Assembly (NCBI GenBank): GCA_030386875.1
Contig: CM059567.1
Coordinates: forward strand, 83,879,130 to 83,943,129
Source: Morinoia aosen
Lineage: Eukaryota > Arthropoda > Malacostraca > Amphipoda > Talitridae
DNA length: 64,000 bases
Direction of reading: 5' to 3'
Part shown: positions 1 through 11,764 of the stretch, in pieces
Numbering within the stretch: position 1 is the first letter of the stretch
Layout: every line of letters begins with the position of its first letter
The notes under the pieces: generated by a model
What the model saw: the letters and a program-made list of their open reading frames with translations, nothing else
Databases searched by the model: none
What the model was told of the DNA's origin: nothing
Made by a program: the position numbers and the translations under genes

Positions 1-3000
1 TGACATCCAGTTTCCGGACCATCACTGTGTTCATCTACGGGCAGCGCAACTTCATAAAGAATTTTATCAAGCCAGCCTTACTGCGTTTACTAGTAAAAGT
101 CGTTAGTAATGATCGTACTTATGCAATACTTGTGGAAATAAATTGTTTCAATAGTTGTGTTTACTTATTTTAATAGTTCTGTTTACTTATTTGAGTTGTG
201 TTGTTTCGCTTTGAGAGACTTCTGACCAACATCGCTGTGTGAATTAGAACAGTGTGCATCAACTGTATGAATTTATTTAGTCTGGTTGAGTATTTCGGTC
301 CTCTCTCAGGATCTGAAACAATATGGTAACTCAGTAAGCGAATCTCACACGAGCGCAGCTCTAGACCGCAAACCCGTCTAGAACAATACTTCCACCTTAG
401 AGCCTCATATTCATTTTAATTGCTCAATTGAATATCACCGTGTTACTAACCCCTTTGCTAATCCAAGACAAATCATATCCTATTTATATTTATAATTTCA
501 CTTCCTGACTTTGAATTCTTTTCCAATTGTCTTTATTCACCTCATATAAAATTGAAGATAAAAAGTCAGGGCTTCTAAGCCTGATCCCCATCCTCCGAAA
601 GCCAATCTTCAGTCTCAGGGTACGAAACTGGACAGAGAGCTGCTAAAATTAGGTGAGGGCAACTAAAATCCGTACAGCTATCGATTAAAATTTTGTGGAA
701 ACAAGTTCTGTTTTTGACAAGCATTCCTTTAAACAAAACATATCACGAATGAAAACACCGAATTACAGGGGTTGCGTTTATGCAATGCCACGCATGGTAA
801 TGCATCTATAGGCCCTCTGGAGCTCAGCTTCAACAAAAACGTTCGTCTTCGGATGTCAAGAGAATGATGTTTTCCCCGCACCAATAATTCAAAGTATTTA
901 ATGTGTAAGGGTATGATGATCGTTTGGAATTGCGTGAATCATTTATTGCGAAAATTTCTTCAACGTTTTATGACTTGCAATTCAGAGATGAATTTATTTA
1001 CAAGTCTCTTGTAAAGTAAACAGACACAGCCCTCGAAATTCATGAAATTTAAATATCGGAGAATAAATTGGGCCTGAACGAGTATTTGAAGAAAGTGAGA
1101 GCTTTGGTGTGCTACTGCTAGGTCTACATTTCGATTCGTCGGGCTGTTTGTCTTCTGTGAGTCAATGCACCTGGCAATTCGACCGGTGTCAAAGAGAACA
1201 TTATGTTGAGCCTCAGTGATGGAGTTTGCGAGTCATCGCTTCAGACGAGAAGTAATTTTGCTCCCTGCCGTTTCCAAACAAGACCGGTCTCTTCACTCAC
1301 GTCGGAGCAGTGAGAGATTTCATGTAAGTTTCCTGCCTCAATAGAAGGGGTCAGCGCTCCCAGAGCTTCCAACCTTCGTATGGGGTTATGTCGTTTACAA
1401 GCTATATACCATCAATCCTTCACACCAGTCTCAGATTAGGAAGGAATTGTGCGGCCTTTAGCGAGGCAGAGGGAGGAGATGAGGCAACACCTCAGAGAGG
1501 CCTGCATCAGAAGTTGACTGGTGGTTGTCGAAAACAGATGTGTTCAGGTGAGGTATACAGGTAGTGTTGAAGGCGCTACAACTTGATGGGTAATCTACCA
1601 TCTTATTCTACAGTTACATAGTTGTTGGTACTAAATATCATGTAAAGGTTTTTTTGACTGAGTAATTTCATGAACGTGTTAAAATTGTAGACAAGCTGTG
1701 ACAAGCTATGTTTGAGACAAGCTGTGTTTTTTAAAAATTATACGCCATGCAGTTGATTCGACTCCTTACAACATGTAAACACAGAGCCAAAGAAACTATT
1801 ATCTTCCAACTACAATCCCGTTTCAGTTGATGAAAAACGCCATGTTTCCATAAAGAGTAAGTTAACGCCTTAACCTTCACCAACAATATAAATTTGATCG
1901 GTTGTGCACTGTGGATGGATAAGGTGTTTTAATGAACAGTCTTTCAGTACAGCCAATTACAAGGTCATAGTTTTACGGGATTTGCAGAAAAGGTGCCTTA
2001 GGATTAGATACAAGTTAATACATGCATCTAGCTGATTAATCTCCGTGCATCGATCGTTGAGCACAATCGCAAAGTGTAGGAATAAGATCAGAAAAGTCAG
2101 TGGGGAGCAGCAGCTGCGTAGCGCTAACGTAAATGCGTTGTTTTGCTCTACATCGACAAAATATCTGCGTATCTACTTTGTGTTAAACTCTACAATAGAA
2201 GCAGATCGTTAATTGGTTACAATAGGCGTTTTATCCTATTTACTAGTATCATTGTAAAAATTACCTATAACGCAATTGAAAAAAAATTTCTTTCACCTAA
2301 TATGATTGAAAATTCGTTTCATCCACGCACTAGTCTACATAACTAAAATGAAGAAAAAGCACACAGGTTCCTCCGATTAATCACAAACGAGAGAACAACC
2401 AGTTGGAATTTTAAGGCTCTTCAGCCATCGTACCAGAAATAAAGCACCAAGACCCGATGTAGTGCTGTGATCAGTTATAAGCCTTCAATCCAGAGACAGC
2501 TGTGCAAGGTTTTAAAAAGGCTGCATGTGATGCGTTAGTTGGAAATCAGCTCGATTTACAGAGATCCCACTTCTTAAACCAGGTGTTGGAGCTCATAGGG
2601 TGTTCCCATCGCAGGTGTACGTACATACTCAGGCCTAGCATGGCCGCGTCCCCTCATGATGATTGCTGGGTAAATTACTGACCTCGTGCTTACTGGTCGT
2701 GAATTATGAGGTAGGCCAGTTGAGTGCGTAATTGTTCTTATGATAATTGAGAGATAGGAGCAAATTTCGATGATGTTTACAGCCGGAAATTTTCAGAGAT
2801 GGCAGTCGAATGGCATCAAGGAGAAGTTCTTTCGTTTTTATTTCTAGATAAAGTAGGTGAAATAAAAAAGTAATTTCAATTATAGTTATATCCTTCTCAG
2901 TTTAGAATTTAATATGACGCTTACACAATATATAAGAACAGTTAGCACCAAACCATCTGGTTGATGGTAGTAAAACTGATATATCAATCTGAACATACTT

Positions 3001-4027
3001 ATTAAACATTGATGAGGTGGCCAGCTTGATTCCTTGTCATCGTCAGCACTGCTCTCTTTAATGATGGAAAAAATTCAACATGTTACTTTTCATCATTACA
3101 GGGAGAAAATTAGGCTTTTTATATTCCAGATAATGCAAGTCATTAACTGACATGTAAGAGAAATTCATGTTTTTCTTGTTTCACTGGGTGTTCTCATTCA
3201 ACTAAATTAATTCATATATAAACGTTAACTATTTATTTATTCATTTAATTTGATATAGACATTTTTTTTGTTTTGGCTGGAAAAATTTCTGCAATATAAA
3301 ATTGCGTGTTCCGACACACGAGCTCAGAAGCTATTTCAGAATCTTTTGAAAGGTACGCAGCACATCTCTGGTAAACTTTCGTAACATCAAGGGCGGATCA
3401 CATGTGAGATGAATCACAGACCTCCACCAAAATAACTGGAGCACAAGTAGCATTAAGAAAATTTAAGTAGGCCATTATGGTACAATTCTAAAAGGACAAA
3501 TTCGTTCCACCAAGGATACACATTACAATTTGTAATCCTCAAAAATTTGGCATGAAAGTATACCTCATATTTTGGCAGAGAATACCAGTAAGGATAATAA
3601 TTTTTGAACATTTATTTTGAGGTGTGGCAACTACAAAGGTCACTGGTTGCTGTGTTATAAGGTATTATTGTGTTCGGCATTTCAGTTTTACAAGCATGTG
3701 CTCCTAAAATACGCGGATTCTTAGCATACAAATAGCAAAACAGGCTTCATTATATTACTACACAAATAAACATCAACTTTGGTGACAGTTTTCGAAAGAA
3801 CTGCACGGGTGAATTATAAACATCTGTTGATTTTTTTACCTAAATAAGCCCTGCATGGGAGAAAACGTAAAACTTCACTAACTGTACAATATTCCTATAC
3901 TATAATAGGTCCTACTTATTCATCCTCAAATTCATGAGTAAAGTGATGCAGTTGTCACAGAATATTTGTAAAATAAATCAGAAATTTATTCATAGACTTT
4001 CATGATAACATTCCTTGTTACTCCTAG
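1..4027. other. No recognised gene
   Basis: AT-rich sequence with no open reading frame that I recognise on either strand. A short string around 2430-2460 faintly recalls the KAPGPD block of reverse transcriptases, but nothing around it supports this. No tandem array, RNA gene or terminal-repeat pair was seen. Confidence 0.5.
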
Positions 4028-4055
4028 TTAAACAATTTAAACAATTTAAACAATT
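4028..4055 (-). repeat. LINE 3' tail, tandem 9-mer
   Basis: About three copies of the 9-mer AAATTGTTT (minus strand) end the LINE. The tail recurs, with fewer units, at the end of the other copies. Short tandem tails of this kind replace poly(A) in CR1, L2 and related LINEs. Confidence 0.85.
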
Positions 4056-4424
4056 TATTTACCACAGGAGATACAGAGGTAGAATGTTTCTTAGTCTAAT
4101 ACAATGGTTAGAGTTGAGTATAGCTACCTGTGGGCCCGAATAAGTTCAGCGACTTCTAGGTCATCCTACCATTACATTATTCTAGGGCGTACAATAATGT
4201 TTAACCTAATTCACTTAGCCTAGTTTCGCATTAGACTGATCAACAGGATAATGAACTCGATATTGATGTTTAATTTTACAATATAGGTCATATGGACAAT
4301 ATTTAACAGTATATTCGATAACGATTTGGGAGCAGACTGAAAATCGGCGATATTACTCATGGCAAATTGCATTATTAGGACCAGACATGTAGGAGGCAGG
4401 ATTTGACTTGGTGATCTTACACGA

Positions 4425-7424
4425 CTAGTATTCTGATAAGTGAGACTCAAGATTTCTTTTAAATACCTTGTAAGAATTACTTTCACGGATCTCCGCAGGT
4501 ATTGAGTTCCAGGTTTTAGTTCCAACGAATAGTATACTATGTTGCGAGCGGGCCTTTGAATAATAAGGAAGCATGAATTTACTTTTATTTCGTGTTAAAT
4601 GGTCGTGATGACCAGTTTGCGCAGTTAATAACTGTTGAAGGCTATTGTCGCCATCATTAGCTAATGTTTTGTAGATGAAATTGCAGATGGAGATTTTGTA
4701 GAGATCCGAGAGTTTAAGTATTTGTAAATTTTTGAATGAATCATTTGTGTGAGCATTATATTCTAGGTTCTTTACCGCTCTGATGGCTCTTTTTTGCAGA
4801 GTAAAAATTATATTGGTTTTATTTTTATCAGTTCCATGCCATGCTTCTATTCCGTATTGCAGGTATGGTGGAATGAGCGTTCGATAAAGCATTAGTAAGG
4901 CTGTTTCAGGCAGGAAATTTTTAACTTTATTCAGGATTCCGATGGATTTTGATAATTTAGAACTAATATGAGTGATGTGCTCTTTGAAGGTCAGATGTTT
5001 ATCTATTATGATTCCCAGAAATTTACATGAGTTGGTTTCTTTGATTTCACCTTCGCCAATTTTAATGGATGGTAGAGATATTTTTTTCTTGTATGAGAAC
5101 GTAATATAATTTGTTTTATCGATATTGAGGCTTATTTTATTAGCTTTAAGCCACAGTGAAACCTTATGGAGTTCATTATTTATACTCTCCGCAATCGTAG
5201 TGGGATTTTCGTTCGGAAGGACCGCAGAAAGCGTACTGTCATCGGCAAAAAGTATGAATTTAAAAAATGATGTAGATTTAATAATATCATTGATAAAAAT
5301 CAGAAAAAGGATAGGCCCAAGAACAGATCCTTGTGGAACTCCATGGCTAATTTTCTGTGGGTCCGATTTTGCGTCGTCAATGACAACGTGTTGCTTCCGA
5401 TTTGTTAGGTATGATCTGAACCAATCATGGGCAACCCCACGAATGCCATAACAATGAAGTTTCGAGAGTAATATGTTATGGTCCACACAATCGAATGCTT
5501 TTCGAAAGTCAAGAAATACAGAGAAGACAGTCTTTTCGTTATCTATATTAGAATAAAGGAATTGTAAATGATTTAATATTGCCTGTGTTGTTGATTTTTT
5601 ACAGCGAAAGCCGTATTGTTTATCATAGAGAAATGATTTTTGTTCAAAATAAGAGTACACTTTTTTATACACAATTTTCTCGAATACCTTGCTAATAATT
5701 GGTAACATGGAGATAGGTCGATAATTGTTTACACAGGTTTTTTCACCATTTTTATAGATAGGGGTTACTCTAGCAACTTTGAGGGAGTTCGGGAAAGTGC
5801 CTAGTCAGAGAGACTGGTTAACAATATTGGATATCAGCGGGGCCACAATATCAGCAATTATTTTAAGTATTTTAGTTGGAAACGTTTGTAACCCACTCGA
5901 TTTATTTTTCATGTTGTTTATGCACGCAATTACATCGGAGGAGTTTGTAGGCGTAAAGAAAAAGGAGTTGTGTTCTCGAATATGATCCATAAATTTCAGG
6001 TGATCAGTAGGTTCACTTGGAATACCATTGGCTATAGTTTTCCCTACGTTTACAAAGAAGTTGTTGAAGAGATTAGCAATTTCATTCTTCTCATGGTATT
6101 TTACATTATCTTGAGTGATATATCCAATTTTCTTTTTATCGGCGTTATTCGGTTTATAACAAGAGTTAAGGAGGCGCCAAGTCTTTTTAACGTCAGCTTT
6201 GAATTGAGTAAACTTGAGGGTAAAGTAGCTCTTTTTTGATGTTCTTATCTGGTTTGTCACATAGTTTCTGAATCGGTTATATGTTTCTCTAGATATTCGC
6301 CCTTCGCAAAGGAGGGCTAGGTACGCTTGGCGTTTCTTTATATTTATCACGATGTCTCTAGTAATCCAGGGCTTTTGTTTATTTTTCGGAGTAACTGTAC
6401 GAGTTACAATTGGGCAACACTGATTGTATGCGTTCATTATAGTTTCAGTCAACTTTACTACTGATTCATCAATGCTCCTTGCATTATTGTTTTGTTGGGT
6501 GATGTGCAATGTTGGCATTAAATCTTCTAGAACGGTGTGCATTTCTTCTAAATTTGATTCGTTTATTTTACGATATGAGTAAGTTTCAGCCCGTGCTTTG
6601 GTGCACGCAAGATAGACATTTTTCTTAATAAGAAAAACTGGAAAATGATCTGATAAGTCAGAAGTAATTATTCCAGCAAGAAAATCACTTGGGTCTGTCA
6701 TAAAGATATTGTCAAGCAGCGTAGCACATTCTGAGGTTATTCGTGTTGGCTTTGTGATGATCGGAAGGAAAGATTTAGAATGAAATGCATTTAAGAAATT
6801 AGAGATTGGTTCATAGCTTTCATGTTTCAGCAAATCATAGTTGAAGTCACCGCATATTATTATGTCATTGTAGAAGGACCTGTTGAACTGAGAAATAATT
6901 CGATTAAGCTCATTAAGGAAGGATATAGGACAGGCTGTAGGCGGCCTATACACCGTTCCAAGCACAATTCGTTTGCCATCTCTAGACAGTTGTACGAATA
7001 ATGATTCTATATGATCCTGATTCAGTGTTGCACTTGCTATGATTCTCGAATCCATGTGCTTAGAAATGTATGTACTGATGCCCCCGCCTCGCTGGTTTTT
7101 TCGTAGCGAATGGTAACTATGATAATTTTAAAATTTAATCATGTCTTTGTTCGAGTCATCTAGCCAGCTTTCGGTGAAGCTAATCACATCTAAGGTATAC
7201 TTAAGTTCAGTAATAGTGCATTGTATCTCTTCCAATTTTGGATAGAGTGACCTACAGTTCCAACACAGTAGCGAAAAATCCTGCCGGGTTATTCGTATAG
7301 ATTCGTTGAATTTTGATATATTAGTATATCTGCAGTTTTCAGAGTCGTTAAGGTTTGGAAATATTCTGTTCAAATGATTGAGATCCGGGTCGATTTCATC
7401 TAATATATCAGCGTGATCAGTCAT
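4425..7424 (-). pseudogene. LINE endonuclease-reverse transcriptase ORF with two in-frame stops
   Basis: About 1,000 codons in a single frame, interrupted by TAA at 7128-7130 and TGA at 5805-5807. The N-terminal part carries endonuclease blocks (LLCWNCRSLYPKLEEI, then TESWL), continues through NQRGGGISTYIS, CGDFNYDLL and LSDHFPVFL, and so holds the usual EEP fold residues including the SDH motif. The reverse transcriptase follows: [22 protein letters not shown] (motif A aspartate), SHGVPQGSVLGP, and FADDS as the catalytic box near 5240. The C-terminal WNSIP..IRES block typical of CR1/Jockey RTs lies near 4480-4530. The protein would nick target DNA and prime cDNA synthesis there. Because all three open stretches share one frame, the damage is point mutations, not indels. 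A start at 7424 is plausible but unproven; an upstream ORF1 is not visible. Confidence 0.88.
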
Positions 7425-9320
7425 TCAAAATTAGTAAACAGTAGGCAGTAAGTAGTATTGTATAACTTAAAACGAAATACAGAGTCAAGATTAAAAGGAT
7501 ATTTCTATCTAAAAACTAGCTTAGAAAGTATAGAAAAGAGTAAGAAATCTAGCGTGATTTCGTGAGTACACTCAATACTCAGCCAAGAGCGATTAATATT
7601 GGAGTTCAATATACAAAATTGATGCGTACAAATTGCTGAAGGCGTTGTTACAAAGTTCACATACAACAGGTAATAAGTTTAAAAAAAAATAAAAATAAAT
7701 AGAAAAAATTTAACGATGATGATATCTAATCAGCTAATAGGTTTTGCACATAATAATAATTTGTTGGTTAAAAATTACATACAATTTACGAGGAAAGGCG
7801 AACAAGGTGGATATCAATATTCCATCATAACATTGGTAGGTACAAATTTCTGATGGTGTTGTTGCAATTTCCAATACAGTTGTCATAAATGTTCATATAT
7901 ATCTGTCATAAGATTGTCAAAATTGAGGTAAAACTGCCGTATATATCTTTAGAGGTTGGAACTGATTCATGACATGAAGTTATGCAGTTTGAAGATCTAG
8001 TGTAAAGTTATAGAATTCTAGGCGTTATTGGCATACGAGTATTTAATTTGACACAGGTACATGTTTTGATACCTAATTGAGGTGAACACCCAAGACCTGA
8101 TTCGATGATTTTATCGACACCTTTTTTACCGATGCTGCACTGCTAATTTAGGAGTAAATTTTCACGTTTGTGGCTGAGATGCGTTTTATTATACTCCTTT
8201 GTGTTTTTTTGGCCAGAACTTCACAGCATAATCATTAATGACCGCTTTTGGTGAAGCTTTGTCTTGCGTCTTGAATTCTACCACGGTCTACGACGTAGTT
8301 ACTCGTGCAACCGAGTAGTCGGATATAATAGAGTACGTGCGGAAGATCAAGGTGACTTATGCCTTCATGGTTATAAAGAGTGAGGAGTGATTTGTTACAA
8401 AAGTTAAATTGGAAGGCATCCTAATCATAGAAGGAGACTATGGTGTGAAAAATTGAATTGACATCAGCGCTGAGTAAAGAAGTAAAACTATATTCAATTC
8501 CAAAGGGTACACGAAGAACCGTCAGTAAGCAGTGGAAAATACCTGACTGCAACTAGTTTTTTGACTCGGTCCGCCTGATCTCGCAGCTCTCCTCTCTCTT
8601 CAGATGAGCAAGTTTTAAGAAAGGCTTACATTCTATGACGTTGGAAGACGATACATTCGATTAAGTAGCTAGAAGATACATTTTATTGCGTAATAATGAG
8701 ATATATGTTACTACGTTGCAAGCGGAGACCTTCAATTACCTGGCAAAGAGATACGTTTTATGTATTATAATATAAACCCGGTAATGCGTTATGTTTCATT
8801 ACGTTGCCACGGGATATATTAACCTACGAAACAATCAGGTACATTGTTCATACGATGATATACTATTACGAAGCAAGAGATTATGCAGCGACGGGAAATA
8901 TTTTGTTGTTCCGCTAGGAGACACAGTGACGAAATTGTTCGTAGTCCTAATCAGTTAAATAAAAATTCATACTCAAAATCACTTCTTCGAATAAAGTAAT
9001 CGCCATGTATTTCTGAAAACATAAAAAAAGCAAACGATCTCAATTTCCAAGAGGAAAGATAAAATTTAAAAAATATAACGATTAAGTTAAAAAAACGACA
9101 CGAAGGCCAAATTATTTTCATGGGTTGAAAATTTAAATGTAGAAACCATATTTATCGTTATTAGCTTGGCCTTTTATTTAAATAACTTCCAGTAATCGTT
9201 TTATTTAGTATTGGATGATATTTGGAAACGTTTTTGCTGCTATATTTTTCCTATCTCCTGCGGTACAGGTATGCTAATGTCTGAAGGTTTCTTTTGGAGT
9301 GCGACAATTTAGTCAAACTT
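7425..9320. other. Possible LINE 5' region, then unassigned
   Basis: No convincing ORF1 is visible upstream of the LINE on the minus strand. Two stretches, about 7600-7670 and 7808-7885, look like diverged copies of one another (both contain a tacaaatt..ctg.(a/t)gg.gttgtt pattern), which could be a degenerate 5' UTR repeat. From about 8,150 to 9,320 I see nothing recognisable. Confidence 0.3.
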
Positions 9321-9720
9321 TCAATTGTATTCGTAGATTTTCGATAGGAATTCACGTCCAAACTTATTGAAAGAAGTTGTGATTTCGAGTGCCAGATGCC
9401 ATTCAGTCACTGGCTTACAATGAGGATTATCTTGCTCTCTTGCTGGAAAGCGAATCTCCGGCCTAAAGCCAAAACTTTGTGCTGCCAATAACATGAGGGT
9501 TTCATTCAAGATCTCAATATGATCTTCAGATTCTGTTATTTCTTTGATCGAGAATAATTTTTCACTCATTCTTGAAGGAAAACCACACCAGAACATGATA
9601 TCCATTACTATGTACATTCACCCGCAGGTTTTGTGCTCTTTTGGAGGAGAGCCTATTCTTTCTTACATCTTTCTTGCCAACATTATGCCTGAAGAGCTCA
9701 TTTTGGTTTCATCACTCCGA
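9321..9720 (-). pseudogene. Tc1-like transposase remnant
   Basis: On the minus strand the translation follows the Tc1 catalytic core in order: LRSDETK (first catalytic aspartate; usual form LWSDETK), then IVMDIMFWCGF (usual VMVWGCF), HIEILNETLM (usual YIEIL..NLL), and EQDNPHCKPVTEWH (usual QQDNDPKHT...EW, second aspartate). The final WPSQSPDLNPIE block with the third acidic residue is missing, and two stops precede the GFPSR block. The enzyme would have cut and pasted its own transposon at TA dinucleotides. Terminal repeats were not found, so only part of the element survives. It is a different lineage from the mariner-like remnants elsewhere in the window. Confidence 0.75.
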
Positions 9721-9984
9721 AGTACTCGCTTTTGATTACAATTTTCTTTCACCGTGTGAGTTTAGTGAAGTTTGGTGAAACAGCAACGTATGGTTTATTA
9801 AAAGGTGTATATTGTGTTTGATGATCATCTGGTACTTTCATATGATTTGTGAGTTCTCACAAAAACAGAGAGTGACTTTCACCGAAAATATCGAACTTGG
9901 GAGTAAACCATCAATGGTTCAAAAGCTTCCCATCAAGTCGACCTCGTGCAGTCTACACAGATAACAATTGTCCCCATTCATCCA

Positions 9985-10255
9985 GAACAACCTTGGTGTT
10001 CCTCAGGGGTCAATTCATCGTCCGTTACTTTTTCTATTTTCATTAATGATTTCCGTCCAAACCTTGGGACCCACGAGTCTCTATGAACGCAGATGATGCT
10101 CAAATTACTATAAGTTCGGTGGCAGTACTACCGACGCAAATAAGAGCTGAATGCCTCTTGAATAGCCTGAAACCTTGTTATGACCAAGATGTACTCAAGC
10201 TTAATGCAACAAAACCCAATGCATTATTTTTGGGTACGAAGCCATTGTGTGGAGA
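9985..10255 (+). pseudogene. Reverse transcriptase fragment of a second LINE family
   Basis: Plus-strand blocks of a non-LTR reverse transcriptase lie in shifting frames: GVPQGSIHRPLLFLF (9995-10040), FINDFRPNLGTHES (10040-10080) and NADDAQITIS (10086-10115; usual YADDAQI), then LNATKPNALFLGTK (10200-10240; usual LNASKTKALIIGT). At least two frameshifts separate them. The wording differs clearly from the 4028-7424 family, so this is another CR1/Jockey-type element. Only about 270 bp remain, ending near 10255 where copy A of the CAC-ended element begins on the other strand. Confidence 0.7.
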
Positions 10256-11562
10256 ATGCGTGCAAGAGAATTACAGAATTATCGTAATCTTCATATCTGT
10301 GAGCCATCAAACACGCCTTCTTTGTTCTTCTCAAATGATAACCCTGGTAAAGCTATTATGATATGTTGGAAACATTCACCTTCGGTTTTGAGTGCACTAA
10401 CAAATTACTTCATCAAACCTAATATGATATGAAGAGAGGGAAAGGTGATCCTATCTCTGCTTACAATTGGGTCTTGTACGATATTTGGCAGGCCTGCTTT
10501 AAGGGCGTCACGAATAGGCCAGTCCTTCTGGACCCCATGTCTGTCTTGAGCTCGGCTGTCCCACATACAAACATGGAAACTTGGTGAAACCTTTCTGTTG
10601 TCTAAGAAGAAGTTGACCACCTTTGAGTCTACGCAACTGATCCAGTTGTGCTCATGATACTTCAATAAGCCCATGACCATTCTCACATCATCATAGGCTT
10701 CCCGCATATGCACTTAGTGACCGACAGTTAGTGCTCCGTAGACATTGCCATTATGTAAAATAACACACTTTAGACTGCGTTTTGAACTGTTTGAAAAGAG
10801 TCCCTATTCAGCAGGTGACAAACAGCTGGTCACGCTTTCTGAAATCGGATATTTTAACAAAGTGATCAACAAGATTTCTGCATTGTAATCGTGATGCCAA
10901 AAGATCTGCTGCTTTCTCTGAAAGACCTAGCTAAATTCCGCACTAAATCATTCAGTTCAGCCTGGGGAAGAGGCTTGAGGACGGGGAAAATTTCAATGTC
11001 TGAGGAACAGTTCTCCGATTGTGAACACTTTTCTGACAATTCACTGTCATAGCTGTCTTGTTCGCTTGTATCATGTCCAATGTCTTTATCGTCCAATGAA
11101 GGAAAGCCTTTGAAAACTTAAACAAGAACTTCTTCAGAGTACGGAACAGGCCGAAAAGATGAGGGAATGTTCAGATCCGTCATCTTATGTCTGTTTTTCC
11201 TCCCAACACCGGTTGTGTTTACCATGAAAAATAACAGCCAGTTACATAGTTGTTGGGTTCGCGCCAAATCATTAGAACTTCAAAAGGCCGACATTTGCGT
11301 TTTCCTTTGGTTCAGTCTCGAAGCATTTCCTCACAATTGTGGCAAACAACATGAGGAGCCCATTGCTTGTCTTCATTACTAAGATGAATTTCAAAATATG
11401 CCTTGTAGGCACGCTTGACGACCGAGGATATGTTACGGCTCTGATGATTAAGTGTGTAGCATCCACATACGTAGCAGAAGGCCTCAGGCTCGTTTCTGCA
11501 ATCATGTCTCTCTTTGGAAGGCATGTTTGAACTTTGAACTGGAACAGAAGAAGAATGATCAA
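10256..11562 (-). pseudogene. CAC-ended transposon protein, copy A (degenerate)
   Basis: Minus-strand remnant of the same multicopy protein family as the element at 17210-19490. Blocks in order are: CYVCGCYTLNHQ and HVVCHNCEEMLRD (two CxxC pairs, probably a zinc site, 11480-11312); an acidic linker IGHDTSEQDSYDSE and PLPQAELNDLVRNL (11090-10910); MREAYDDVRMVM and HNWISCVDSKVVNF (about 10705-10605); then VCMWDSRAQDRHGVQKDWP, SLHIILGLMK and PGLSFEK (to about 10300). Stops and frameshifts lie between them. Near 10256 it meets the LINE fragment on the opposite strand, so the C-terminal part with the SDEQGE block is lost. No terminal repeat survives on either side. I know this family only as repeated uncharacterised arthropod proteins; a transposase role is inferred from copy B. 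Confidence 0.7.
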
Positions 11563-11764
11563 AATATTAGTAGCTATTTATATGTAGGTATGTACGTGAA
11601 AATGCTCATACATGGTTTACGCAAGTTCACACTTGTAAAATTTCATTATACCTCAAATTGCATACAAACTAGAGCTTGTAGAGAAAAAGTAATTTCAGAT
11701 TTGAAATCATCGCCTGAAACTCCTTCAGAATCAGTAAAAATATCCAATGCAACTCAAAGTTACT

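Larger units (their letters stand above)
4028..7424 (-). mobile_element. LINE (CR1/L2/Jockey-like group), copy 1, nearly intact
   Basis: Non-LTR retrotransposon read on the minus strand, with an apurinic-type endonuclease followed by reverse transcriptase. It ends in about 400 bp of 3' untranslated sequence and a short tandem tail instead of poly(A). The same 3' end recurs at 62270-62340, 13395-13426 and 51204-51279, which defines the family boundary. The 5' end is uncertain: 7424 is only the first convincing codon region, and the 5' UTR or an ORF1 may extend towards 8,100. No target duplication was found. With two stops in about 1,000 codons this is the youngest of the copies here. The clade call is an inference from RT motifs and the tail. 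Confidence 0.88.

Noticed and set aside
2430-2460. NKAPRPD phrase suggesting a reverse transcriptase
   Set aside because: Only seven residues; no neighbouring RT blocks in any frame.
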